Assembly: GCA_002428995.1 (NCBI GenBank)
Contig: DIYJ01000014.1
Coordinates: 259,247 to 323,246 of the forward strand
From: Flavobacteriales bacterium UBA6057
GTDB lineage: Bacteria > Bacteroidota > Bacteroidia > Flavobacteriales_G > Salibacteraceae
Reading direction: 5' to 3'
Length of the DNA: 64,000 nt
The position numbers were made by a program, and so were the translations under genes. This document shows, one piece after another, positions 25,910 through 33,318 of the stretch; within the stretch, counting starts at the first letter, position 1, and each line of letters starts with the position of its first letter. The notes under the pieces are model-generated. The model saw only the letters and a program-made list of their open reading frames with translations, made no database searches and was not told the DNA's origin.

Positions 25910-26616
25910 ATGGTAAATCTCATTTGAAGCACACCCCAGAAAGCTTCTTTAAAGATGTGCGTGCTCATCTTGGATGCACCGGCCACGCGATCCGTAAAGG
26001 TGATCGGGACCTCAATGAGCTTGAACCCCTTTCGCCAGGCACGGTATTTCATTTCTATCTGGAAAGCATAACCTACAAACTTCACTTTGTCGAGCGCTAT
26101 GGTTTCCAACACTTTTCTGCGGTAGCACTTAAACCCAGCGGTAGTGTCCTGGATATTCATCCATAAGATGATCCTTACATATACAGAAGCGAAGTAGGAC
26201 ATCACAATACGACCAATGGGCCAGTTATCTACCTTTCCGCCTTTCACATAGCGAGAACCAATCGCTACATCTCCACCGCCTTCTTTGCAGGCGATGTAAA
26301 GCCGAACCAAATCATCCGGGTTGTGCGAGAAGTCGCAGTCCATCTCAAAGAAAAAGTCGTAGGCTCGCTTTAAACCCCACTTAAAGCCATGGATGTAGGC
26401 AGTTCCTAATCCAAGCTTTCCAGAGCGCTCTTCCAAGAAGAGTCGATTGGGAAAATCTTCCATCAACGACTTCACGATTGCTCCTGTGCCATCGGGAGAC
26501 CCATCGTCTACGATGAGCAAATCAAAGTCAGCAGGTAGTGAAAACACTTTACGCACCATGCGTTCGATGTTCTCTTTTTCGTTGTAGGTCGGTATGATGA
26601 CGAGCGCGTCAGCCAC
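25906..26616 (-). CDS. Polyprenol-phosphate mannosyltransferase-like glycosyltransferase, GT2 family
   Basis: A 236-residue protein with a GTG start. GT2 motifs: IPTYNEKENI at the N-terminus, VDDGSPDGTG, MDCDFSHNP (DxD-like), and a basic C-terminal stretch. It resembles DPM1-type enzymes that charge polyprenyl phosphate with mannose or another hexose, providing donor sugar for GT-C enzymes. There are no C-terminal membrane helices, as in DPM1. It is first in the operon with pyrC and the DUF4296 gene (4-bp overlaps throughout). Confidence 0.92.
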   Translation of the reverse strand: MADALVIIPTYNEKENIERMVRKVFSLPADFDLLIVDDGSPDGTGAIVKSLMEDFPNRLFLEERSGKLGLGTAYIHGFKWGLKRAYDFFFEMDCDFSHNPDDLVRLYIACKEGGGDVAIGSRYVKGGKVDNWPIGRIVMSYFASVYVRIILWMNIQDTTAGFKCYRRKVLETIALDKVKFVGYAFQIEMKYRAWRKGFKLIEVPITFTDRVAGASKMSTHIFKEAFWGVLQMRFTI

Positions 26617-26962
26617 TTTTTCCAGGGTCGGAGGGCGAATATAACTTGAAATTGAGCAATGAATTGTAAATCATGAGACGGGTAAAAGTTTTTGGCAGTT
26701 GCAACCTTACACTCATCCTTGAAAAGCAATCGCTTGAATGATTCATTAAACGTGCCAAAGAGCAGTAATGTTGGGGTATACATGGAATAAGGATCATAGA
26801 GAAGAAGAGCAGATGTCTTTCTCTTTAATTCTATCTGTTTCACTTCAAAAACAGAGATGAAAATGGCTTTAAAAGAGGGTTGCTGGCATAATCGGCTGTG
26901 CACAGAAGGAAACCGCCTCAGAATCGCTATCTTCGGGTACCTAGCTTTCTAACAATGCCTTT
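26617..26962. other. Gene-free stretch between divergent genes
   Basis: A 346-bp region that is AT-rich in its first two thirds. It should hold the promoters of the GT2 operon (minus) and the T9SS protein (plus). Near-consensus -7 boxes are TATATTCG on the minus strand (26633-26640) and TATCTTCG on the plus strand (26928-26935), each one base from TAnnTTTG, neither with a convincing -33 box. A perfect 10-bp palindrome (ctgtgcacag, 26896-26905) is also present. Confidence 0.4.
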
Positions 26963-28693
26963 ATGAGACGACTCTTATCTCTTTCTTTCCTGTGTGCGCT
27001 TGCATGGGGAGTTTCAGCTCAGAATATTCTTTTTGATCAAACCAATACCATTACAACTGGTGGTACGGTAGCCCAGGACTTTGAAGATGCGGTGGTCGGC
27101 TTTGACTGCATGGCTGCTGACGACTTTGAAATTCCTACAGGCGAGACATGGTACCTCGATTCGTTGGTGATCTACGGGTTCTATGCCGCTCAAAACAACG
27201 ACCCGTTCACGACAGTTTCAGGGATTGGCCTGATCATTTACGAAGACAACAACGGGACACCCGGAGCCATTGTGTATTCAGATACGGTCGACATGAACGT
27301 TGATGACAATCAGGATGGCGCTTTGACCTACCATTGGAGCACACCGTTCATGATGACGGAAGGAACCTATTGGGTGGCTGGAACGGCCCGTAAGGACTTC
27401 CTGAATGGAGGCGGTCAGTGGTATTGGTTCAGAACCACCACTGGATTTGGAAACGACTTCCTGTGGCAAAATCCGGGTGATGGGTTTACGACTGGATGCA
27501 CCACCTGGAGTGGAGGAGGAAACTGCCTCATGCTTCCGGAAGATGGTTTGGCTTTCCGCTTCTTTGGATGCTTTTCTCCGATCAAGCCACAGATTGATGA
27601 TTTGCCGGACGATACCACTTTCTGTGAAGGGCCAACCCTCACCCTCACCGCAAACTCACCTTCGCAAGACATCGTTTATGTCTGGAGCAACGGGCAAAAC
27701 GGAAGTACCATTGGTGTTGATTCCACCGGCTTCTATCGCGTTTGGGCTTTTGATACCATTACTGAATGTGGAGCTTTCTCAGATATTTCAGTTACCGTGC
27801 TTGATGCCCCAGACCCTGGTTTTGATGATGTGACTACCTGCGACACGACCTATTTGCTGAACGCCTCGATCAATGGCACAGAAGACTTCTTGTGGCACGA
27901 TGGAAGCACGGACTTTTTCTATCAGGTCACATCTGCAGAAACCATTTCAGTCACCGTGACAGATCAGGTAAATGGATGTGTTTTTGTGGATTCAGCGTTC
28001 ATCCAGGTGTCTGACCCTGTACATCCACAGCTCTCTGTTGCTTCGCCTTATGGCTTGTGTGAAGGAGATACTTTGGAACTCTCCACAACTCAGCCCTGGA
28101 CAGCATATGCATGGTCCACGGGAAGCTCCGACCCCACCATTTTTGTGACCGATAGCGGTCAGGTAAAGGTTACAGTCTTCAACAGTCTTGGCTGCGATGG
28201 AGAAGATTCCATTCAGGTGATCAACATCCCAACCCCGATCATCAATCTCGAGCTGGATACCTTCAGTTCCGGTGACATCGAAATTGAAGTGACGGCCGGC
28301 TATCAGATTTACAGCTGGAATACGGGAGACTCCACTTCTAGCATTGTAGCCACAGAATCCGGAGATTATGAGGTGACCGTGTTTGACGAATACGGGTGTT
28401 CTGTCACAGAATCAGTATTCCTCATCATCATAGGTATTGACGAGCTGCTATCAGCGGAGCATGTGAAGGTCTATCCAAATCCTGCCGCAGATTGGGTAAC
28501 GGTTGCCATCCCTCAGGAACTGGCCGGAGAATCGACCGCACGCATTTTAGATGTAAGCGGAAAGCAAGTGGGCAGCTTCAGCCTTCAACGCACGCAAAAC
28601 ACGTTTGATACCAGCGATTTGTCAAGCGGTTATTACATCCTTCAGGTAGAGTCTAAAGCCGGCAGCTACTCTCAACCGCTGCTGCTGAATTAA
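26963..28693 (+). CDS. Secreted T9SS cargo protein with repeated PKD/Ig-like domains
   Basis: A 576-residue protein with signal peptide MRRLLSLSFLCALAWGVSAQ. Residues about 21-210 form a beta-rich domain. It is followed by several Ig/PKD-like repeats with the pattern YxWSNGQNGSTIxVxxxGxYxVxVxD (about 215-490). The T9SS type A sorting domain is at the end (VKVYPNPAADWVTVAIP ... YYILQVES). It is probably exported to the surface; no enzymatic motif is visible. A strong terminator follows at 28722. Confidence 0.87.
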   Translation: MRRLLSLSFLCALAWGVSAQNILFDQTNTITTGGTVAQDFEDAVVGFDCMAADDFEIPTGETWYLDSLVIYGFYAAQNNDPFTTVSGIGLIIYEDNNGTPGAIVYSDTVDMNVDDNQDGALTYHWSTPFMMTEGTYWVAGTARKDFLNGGGQWYWFRTTTGFGNDFLWQNPGDGFTTGCTTWSGGGNCLMLPEDGLAFRFFGCFSPIKPQIDDLPDDTTFCEGPTLTLTANSPSQDIVYVWSNGQNGSTIGVDSTGFYRVWAFDTITECGAFSDISVTVLDAPDPGFDDVTTCDTTYLLNASINGTEDFLWHDGSTDFFYQVTSAETISVTVTDQVNGCVFVDSAFIQVSDPVHPQLSVASPYGLCEGDTLELSTTQPWTAYAWSTGSSDPTIFVTDSGQVKVTVFNSLGCDGEDSIQVINIPTPIINLELDTFSSGDIEIEVTAGYQIYSWNTGDSTSSIVATESGDYEVTVFDEYGCSVTESVFLIIIGIDELLSAEHVKVYPNPAADWVTVAIPQELAGESTARILDVSGKQVGSFSLQRTQNTFDTSDLSSGYYILQVESKAGSYSQPLLLN

Positions 28694-28721
28694 GAAGGCA
28701 ACACAGAACGAAAACTACAAA

Positions 28722-28754
28722 GAGGAGAGTGCTATTTTTAGCCTCTCCTTTTTT
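28722..28754 (+). terminator. Rho-independent terminator
   Basis: Stem aggagag/ctctcct (28722-28728 with 28742-28748), a single unpaired T, then an inner gcta/tagc stem. It is followed by a run of six T. It lies 29 bp after the T9SS protein gene. Confidence 0.85.
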
Positions 28755-28790
28755 GTTGATGACTCGTCCTTAACCCAAGCTATTGGAACT

Positions 28791-30308
28791 ATGACCATTC
28801 TCTCTGCATCCCGTTTTCGGGTTCTACTGTTGTTGACACTCAGCCTGCCGGTCTTTTCGGTGAAGGCTCAGGATGTTGGAACGCTCGATGCCTTTATCAA
28901 GGCTACCGTAAGCGAATTCGAATTGCCCTCGCTGAGCATCCAGGTAGTGAAGGAAGGAGAAGTGTTTTTCGATAAGGGCTATGGTGAACGCTCCGAAGCT
29001 TCTAAGCTTGAGCCAGACGCAAACACCATGTATGCCATTGCCTCGCTTTCCAAGGCCTTCACAGCAGCCTCCATCGGTATGCTAGTAGACGAAGGAAAGC
29101 TGAACTGGAAAGACAAAGTGGTGGATCATCTCCCTTGGTTCAAGATGCATGATCCCTACGTGACGGCCAACATGACCATCGAAGACCTGCTTTGCCACCG
29201 CAGTGGCCTGATCACCTTTGACGGTGACTTGCTTTGGTATGGTAGCAGCTATTCGCGAGAAGAAACAGTAAAACGTATCCGTGAGCGCCCCTTGACACAT
29301 GGATTTCGTTCAGAGTTTGGCTACCAGAACATCATGTTCATGACGGCCGGTGAAGTGATCGAAGAGGTGAGCGGAATGAGCTGGGACGACTTTGTGAAGA
29401 CACGCATCCTCGATCCCCTGGAGATGAAGCGTACAACATCCAGCTTTCAGACGTTCTCTACCGATGCCAACATCGCCCGGCCGAGATTGAAAGGAGAAGA
29501 AATCCTCATGCTGAGCTACGACAATTGCGGAGCAACGGCAGCGCTCAACTCTTCTACCGGAGACATGGGTAAGTGGCTGCGCTTTTGGCTGAATGAAGGC
29601 ATTGTAGGTCCTGATACTTTGCTCAATGCGCGAACCATTCAAAAGCTTTGGAGCATGCACACCCCGCTTCCGGTTGGAGGCTTCGACCGTCAAAATGGAT
29701 CTAGCTTCAAAGGCTACGGTCAAGGTTGGTTCCTGGTGGATTACGCAGGCAAAAAAGTAGTGCATCATGGTGGAGGTTTGCCCGGATACATCTCTAAGGC
29801 CATGCTGGTGCCAGAAGACGAGCTGGGAATGATTGTGTTGACCAACGACATGTCTTCAGTACCGACCATGCTGATGTATGCTATCATTGACTGGCAAGCC
29901 GGAAAAGACCTTGAACCCTGGAAGAAGCGCTTTCTCTCTTACAAGGAAAACGCGAGCAACCGCGAAGAAGAACGTGATAAGAAGCGCTTGGACGCGGCAA
30001 ACCGGAATGGCAAAACACTCGCGCTCGATCGGTATTTAGGAACCTATCGGGACGAGATGTACGGAGATGCTACCATCACCATGGGCGAAAAGGGCCTGAA
30101 GATCTCACTGTTGCCTACCAAGGTGCTGTTCACCGGAGACATGGAAACCTACGGGGATCATGCCTTCAGCTTCAAATTCTTTGATCCCTTCCTTCCCTTT
30201 GGTGTGGCTACGTTTGACGTGACCGGAAACGATGTGAACGGCTTTAAAATCGACCTACCCAACAACGATTTCCACTTTGATAAACTCTCCTTCAAAAAGG
30301 TAGATTGA
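28791..30308 (+). CDS. Serine beta-lactamase-like hydrolase (class C/peptidase S12 fold), exported
   Basis: A 505-residue protein with a signal peptide (first 27 residues). The beta-lactamase fold (about 30-370) has the nucleophile motif SLSK, the tyrosine motif YQN, and the third box HHGG. A C-terminal DUF3471-like beta domain (about 395-505) is typical of bacterial esterases and D-aminopeptidases of this fold. Real antibiotic hydrolysis is not implied; the substrate is unknown. Its stop overlaps the start of the following sugar-dehydrogenase gene by 1 bp (TGATG), so the two are coupled. Confidence 0.9.
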   Translation: MTILSASRFRVLLLLTLSLPVFSVKAQDVGTLDAFIKATVSEFELPSLSIQVVKEGEVFFDKGYGERSEASKLEPDANTMYAIASLSKAFTAASIGMLVDEGKLNWKDKVVDHLPWFKMHDPYVTANMTIEDLLCHRSGLITFDGDLLWYGSSYSREETVKRIRERPLTHGFRSEFGYQNIMFMTAGEVIEEVSGMSWDDFVKTRILDPLEMKRTTSSFQTFSTDANIARPRLKGEEILMLSYDNCGATAALNSSTGDMGKWLRFWLNEGIVGPDTLLNARTIQKLWSMHTPLPVGGFDRQNGSSFKGYGQGWFLVDYAGKKVVHHGGGLPGYISKAMLVPEDELGMIVLTNDMSSVPTMLMYAIIDWQAGKDLEPWKKRFLSYKENASNREEERDKKRLDAANRNGKTLALDRYLGTYRDEMYGDATITMGEKGLKISLLPTKVLFTGDMETYGDHAFSFKFFDPFLPFGVATFDVTGNDVNGFKIDLPNNDFHFDKLSFKKVD

Positions 30309-31660
30309 TGCTTCGAATGTTTTTGATCCTGCTCAGCGCAGGTTTTACTTTCAATGCCACTGCGCAGATATGGCTTGAAAAAACGCGAATAGATCCCCGC
30401 AATGTTGCTTCGGGATTAAACGTCCCGTGGGACATGGAGTGGTGGAGCTCCGATGAGATTCTCTTCACAGAATTGGGAGGCGACATCAAACGCGTGAATG
30501 TGACTTCAGGCGATGTAGATACCTTGCTCACCATCCCTGATCTGGCACGCGAAGGACAAGCGGGATTAATGGGCTTGCAAGCCCATCCACAGTGGCCAGA
30601 CAGTGCTTACTGGTATGCGGCACACACTTACTACGAAGGCACCAATATTCTGCTTCGAATTGTGAAGCTCGAATACGATGATGCAAATGATGAGCTCATC
30701 ATTGCCTCCAACCTGATCAATGACTTACCCAGCGCGAGCTCCAACGCTGGCTGTCGACTGCTCATCGATGATGACGGCTACCTCTTTGTCACGATGGGTG
30801 ATTTAAAGGCCAACGATGATGCTCAGAACCCGGATAAGCTGAATGGCAAGGTCTTGCGCTATGAGCTTTCGGGGGCGGTTCCCTCGGATAACCCAATCCC
30901 GGGAAACCCTGTGTACACCTGGGGCCATCGCAACCCGCAGGGCATCGCCCAAACAGAAAACGGGAATATTCTGATCTCAGAACACGGCCCTTCGAGCAAC
31001 GATGAGGTAAGCCTTTTGTCCAGCGGAGGAAATTTTGGATGGCCTTTGGTTCTGGGGTACTGCACGTCTACCAATCAGGATGTGTGCGATTCCATCAACG
31101 CCATTGATCCACTCACCGTGTGGTCGCCCACCATCGCGCCAGCGGGCGTAGAATATTTCAACAGCCCGATGATTCCCGAATGGGAAAACAGTCTCCTGGT
31201 GACTGCACTCAAAGCGCAGCAGATGTTGGTCCTCAACCTCGATGCGGCTCAGTCTTCGGTCACCGGAATTCGTTCCTTCTACATCAACCAATACGGCCGC
31301 CTGAGGGATGTTTTGAGTGCCGATGATGGTCGAATTTTCCTCGCCACTTCCAACCGGGATGAATTCGGGACTCCACAACAGTTTGATGATCTCATCGTTG
31401 AGCTTACTCCGAGCGCTCACAATGGTGTGGATGAGCCTGGAGAAGTGATTCAACATACGGTAGATGCCCATGGAGTAAGCTTTTCAGAGCCTTTCACGGG
31501 AACGCTCTCCGTTTATGACATGACCGGAAGGATTGTACTGAAAGAAACAAGCAACCACACCTCTTCCATTCCAGTAAACTGGTCGCAGTTCAAGGGAATG
31601 ATGATCCTTACCCTTGAAACGAATGACACTCGCCTAACTAAGAAAATTCAGTTGTATTGA
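30308..31660 (+). CDS. PQQ-dependent sugar dehydrogenase-like beta-propeller (paralogue 1)
   Basis: A 450-residue protein with a short signal peptide. The six-bladed glucose/sorbosone dehydrogenase fold is marked by LNVPWDMEW, GLMGLQAHP, GHRNPQGI, ILISEHGP and GGNFGWPL. The GHRNPQG and SEHG segments line the cofactor pocket in soluble glucose dehydrogenase. A short C-terminal T9SS-like segment follows. It acts on sugars or polysaccharide ends outside the membrane, probably with PQQ; no PQQ genes are in the window. It overlaps the hydrolase upstream by 1 bp and paralogue 2 downstream by 4 bp. Confidence 0.88.
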   Translation: MLRMFLILLSAGFTFNATAQIWLEKTRIDPRNVASGLNVPWDMEWWSSDEILFTELGGDIKRVNVTSGDVDTLLTIPDLAREGQAGLMGLQAHPQWPDSAYWYAAHTYYEGTNILLRIVKLEYDDANDELIIASNLINDLPSASSNAGCRLLIDDDGYLFVTMGDLKANDDAQNPDKLNGKVLRYELSGAVPSDNPIPGNPVYTWGHRNPQGIAQTENGNILISEHGPSSNDEVSLLSSGGNFGWPLVLGYCTSTNQDVCDSINAIDPLTVWSPTIAPAGVEYFNSPMIPEWENSLLVTALKAQQMLVLNLDAAQSSVTGIRSFYINQYGRLRDVLSADDGRIFLATSNRDEFGTPQQFDDLIVELTPSAHNGVDEPGEVIQHTVDAHGVSFSEPFTGTLSVYDMTGRIVLKETSNHTSSIPVNWSQFKGMMILTLETNDTRLTKKIQLY

Positions 31661-33081
31661 AACGCTTTATCTGCTTCTGCTTTGCCCTTTTCAGCCTGAC
31701 TACCTCGATTCAGGCTCAGGATACTACGATTCAACTCGAAAACACCGCGCTGACGCTCAACGTACTGACCGAAGGACTGAACCTTCCATGGGATATGGTA
31801 TGGGGACCCGATGGGAAAATCTGGTTCAATCAGCGCAACGGAAAGATCTACCGGCTGGACCCGGATACGAAGGAGCTGGATGAAATCTTTGCGATTCCAG
31901 GTGTTTTTGAGGGCCCCGACAATGGCGGAGCGCATGCCTTTGCCCTACATCCAGAGTTCCCTTTGGTTCCCTTTGTATACGCCCATTACACCTGGGAGCG
32001 CTTCAAGTCGAAGCTCGTTCGCTACACCTACAGCATTACCGAAGAGACACTGAAGAACCCAGTCATCATTCTCGACAGCATTGATGCTCATGATTCACAC
32101 AATGGCAGCCGTATTCAATTTGACGAAGACGGTTACCTCTACTTCAGCATGGGCGATGCATACAACTCCGTAGCACCGCAAGAAGTAGATCACAAAAACG
32201 GTAAGATCCTCCGCATGACAGATGGAGGAGGGATTCCCGATGATAACCCGTACCCAGGTACTTTAACCTGGACCTATGGCCATCGCAATCCACAGGGGCT
32301 TTGCTTTGGACGCGATGGACTGCTCTACTCGTCAGAACATGGCACCCAATCCGATGATGAGATCAACATCATTGAACGAGGGCGAAACTATGGATGGCCC
32401 TTGGTAGAAGGTTTCTGCGATCGGGTTTCGGAACAGCAACCTTGTGACAGCCTGAATGTGCGCGAGCCGCTCACCGTTTACACACCTACGGACGCGCCAG
32501 GTGGAATGGACTACTTTGATCATCCTTCGATTCCTGAGTGGAAGCATTCGCTGTTGCAGGTGTTTCTGAAGGACCGAAAACTGGAAATGCTGCCGCTCAC
32601 AGAAGATGGTCTTTCCATTGACACCGCCAATCGAGGGATCTACCTGCAACGACAGGTGGGGCGGATTCGCGATGTGCTGGTTTCTCCAAACGGTCGGGTG
32701 TTCATCTCCACCTCCAACCGGGAGACCAAACCCGGACAACCAGAACCCGATCCGGTAGATGACCGAATCATCGAGTTGGTGAACAAGGATTACGACTATC
32801 CTGAATTTGAAACAGTACAGTTCTTGGGACCCGCAACGGTATTCCCAAACCCAGCTTCGGATCAGGTATTTGTTTCTCTGGGTAATGAAGAAACAAAGCT
32901 TGCTTACGAACTCACCGACCTTCAGGGTAATGTGATTGCAGCGGACGATGACCTCATCACGCCTAATGGAGGCCTGTGGCAAATCTTTTTGCCAGACGTG
33001 GGCAACGGCATCTACATCCTCAAATACATTAGCCAGAGCGGCATTGAAGAATCCATGAGGATTGTGATTGCCCGCGAATAG
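31657..33081 (+). CDS. PQQ-dependent sugar dehydrogenase-like beta-propeller (paralogue 2)
   Basis: A 474-residue protein with a TTG start that overlaps the previous stop (TTGA). Same fold as its neighbour: LNLPWDMVWGPDG, GHRNPQGLCFG, LYSSEHG and GRNYGWPLVEGFC. Clear shared blocks show a tandem duplication that has since diverged. A full T9SS type A sorting domain closes the protein (VFPNPASDQVFVSL ... IYILKYIS). Both are likely surface enzymes acting on related sugars. The operon is hydrolase, paralogue 1, paralogue 2; it ends in a cluster of hairpin repeats and a terminator. Confidence 0.88.
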   Translation: MKRFICFCFALFSLTTSIQAQDTTIQLENTALTLNVLTEGLNLPWDMVWGPDGKIWFNQRNGKIYRLDPDTKELDEIFAIPGVFEGPDNGGAHAFALHPEFPLVPFVYAHYTWERFKSKLVRYTYSITEETLKNPVIILDSIDAHDSHNGSRIQFDEDGYLYFSMGDAYNSVAPQEVDHKNGKILRMTDGGGIPDDNPYPGTLTWTYGHRNPQGLCFGRDGLLYSSEHGTQSDDEINIIERGRNYGWPLVEGFCDRVSEQQPCDSLNVREPLTVYTPTDAPGGMDYFDHPSIPEWKHSLLQVFLKDRKLEMLPLTEDGLSIDTANRGIYLQRQVGRIRDVLVSPNGRVFISTSNRETKPGQPEPDPVDDRIIELVNKDYDYPEFETVQFLGPATVFPNPASDQVFVSLGNEETKLAYELTDLQGNVIAADDDLITPNGGLWQIFLPDVGNGIYILKYISQSGIEESMRIVIARE

Positions 33082-33110
33082 GGCACGCTGAGCGGAGTCG
33101 AAGCGAGCCC
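33081..33110. repeat. Short hairpin repeat (half-size variant)
   Basis: gggc...gccc ends enclose GCTGAGCGGAGTCGAAGC, a shorter variant of the GTCAT-CTGAG / CGAAG-GTGAC family. It starts at the last base of the sugar-dehydrogenase stop codon. Confidence 0.6.
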
Positions 33111-33137
33111 TTACTTCATGGTTCTCATTCTTTATCC

Positions 33138-33182
33138 GTCACCCTTCGAGACGGCACGCAAGGCGTGCCTCCTCAGGATGAC
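33138..33182. repeat. 45-bp dispersed hairpin repeat, inverted orientation
   Basis: Begins GTCACCCTTCGAGACG and ends CCTCCTCAGGATGAC; inner arms ggcacgc/gcgtgcc pair perfectly. Confidence 0.8.
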
Positions 33183-33202
33183 TATGTTTTGAATCAGGAA
33201 GT

Positions 33203-33247
33203 GTCATCCTGAGGAATGCCGCTTGGCGGCATGTCTCGAAGGGTGAC
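33203..33247. repeat. 45-bp dispersed hairpin repeat, forward orientation
   Basis: Begins GTCATCCTGAGGAATG and ends GTCTCGAAGGGTGAC; inner arms atgccgc/gcggcat pair perfectly. It forms a tail-to-tail pair with the copy at 33138. Confidence 0.8.
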
Positions 33248-33266
33248 CATACCACCTAAAACACAA

Positions 33267-33299
33267 AAAGGCCGGTCTCACCATAAAGACCGGCCTTTC
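33267..33299 (-). terminator. Rho-independent terminator (works best on minus strand)
   Basis: A 12-bp stem (aaaggccggtct / agaccggccttt) with an 8-base loop. A T-rich run follows on the minus strand, where it would end the protease transcript. The plus strand has only a short T run, so it may also serve the convergent operon. Confidence 0.85.
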
Positions 33300-33318
33300 T
33301 ATTTCATGCTAACAAAGG

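Noticed and set aside
26508..26903. 131-codon minus-strand open frame overlapping the GT2 gene start
   Set aside because: Overlaps the glycosyltransferase N-terminus in another frame, with biased Leu/Ser/Phe composition and no homology that I recognise.
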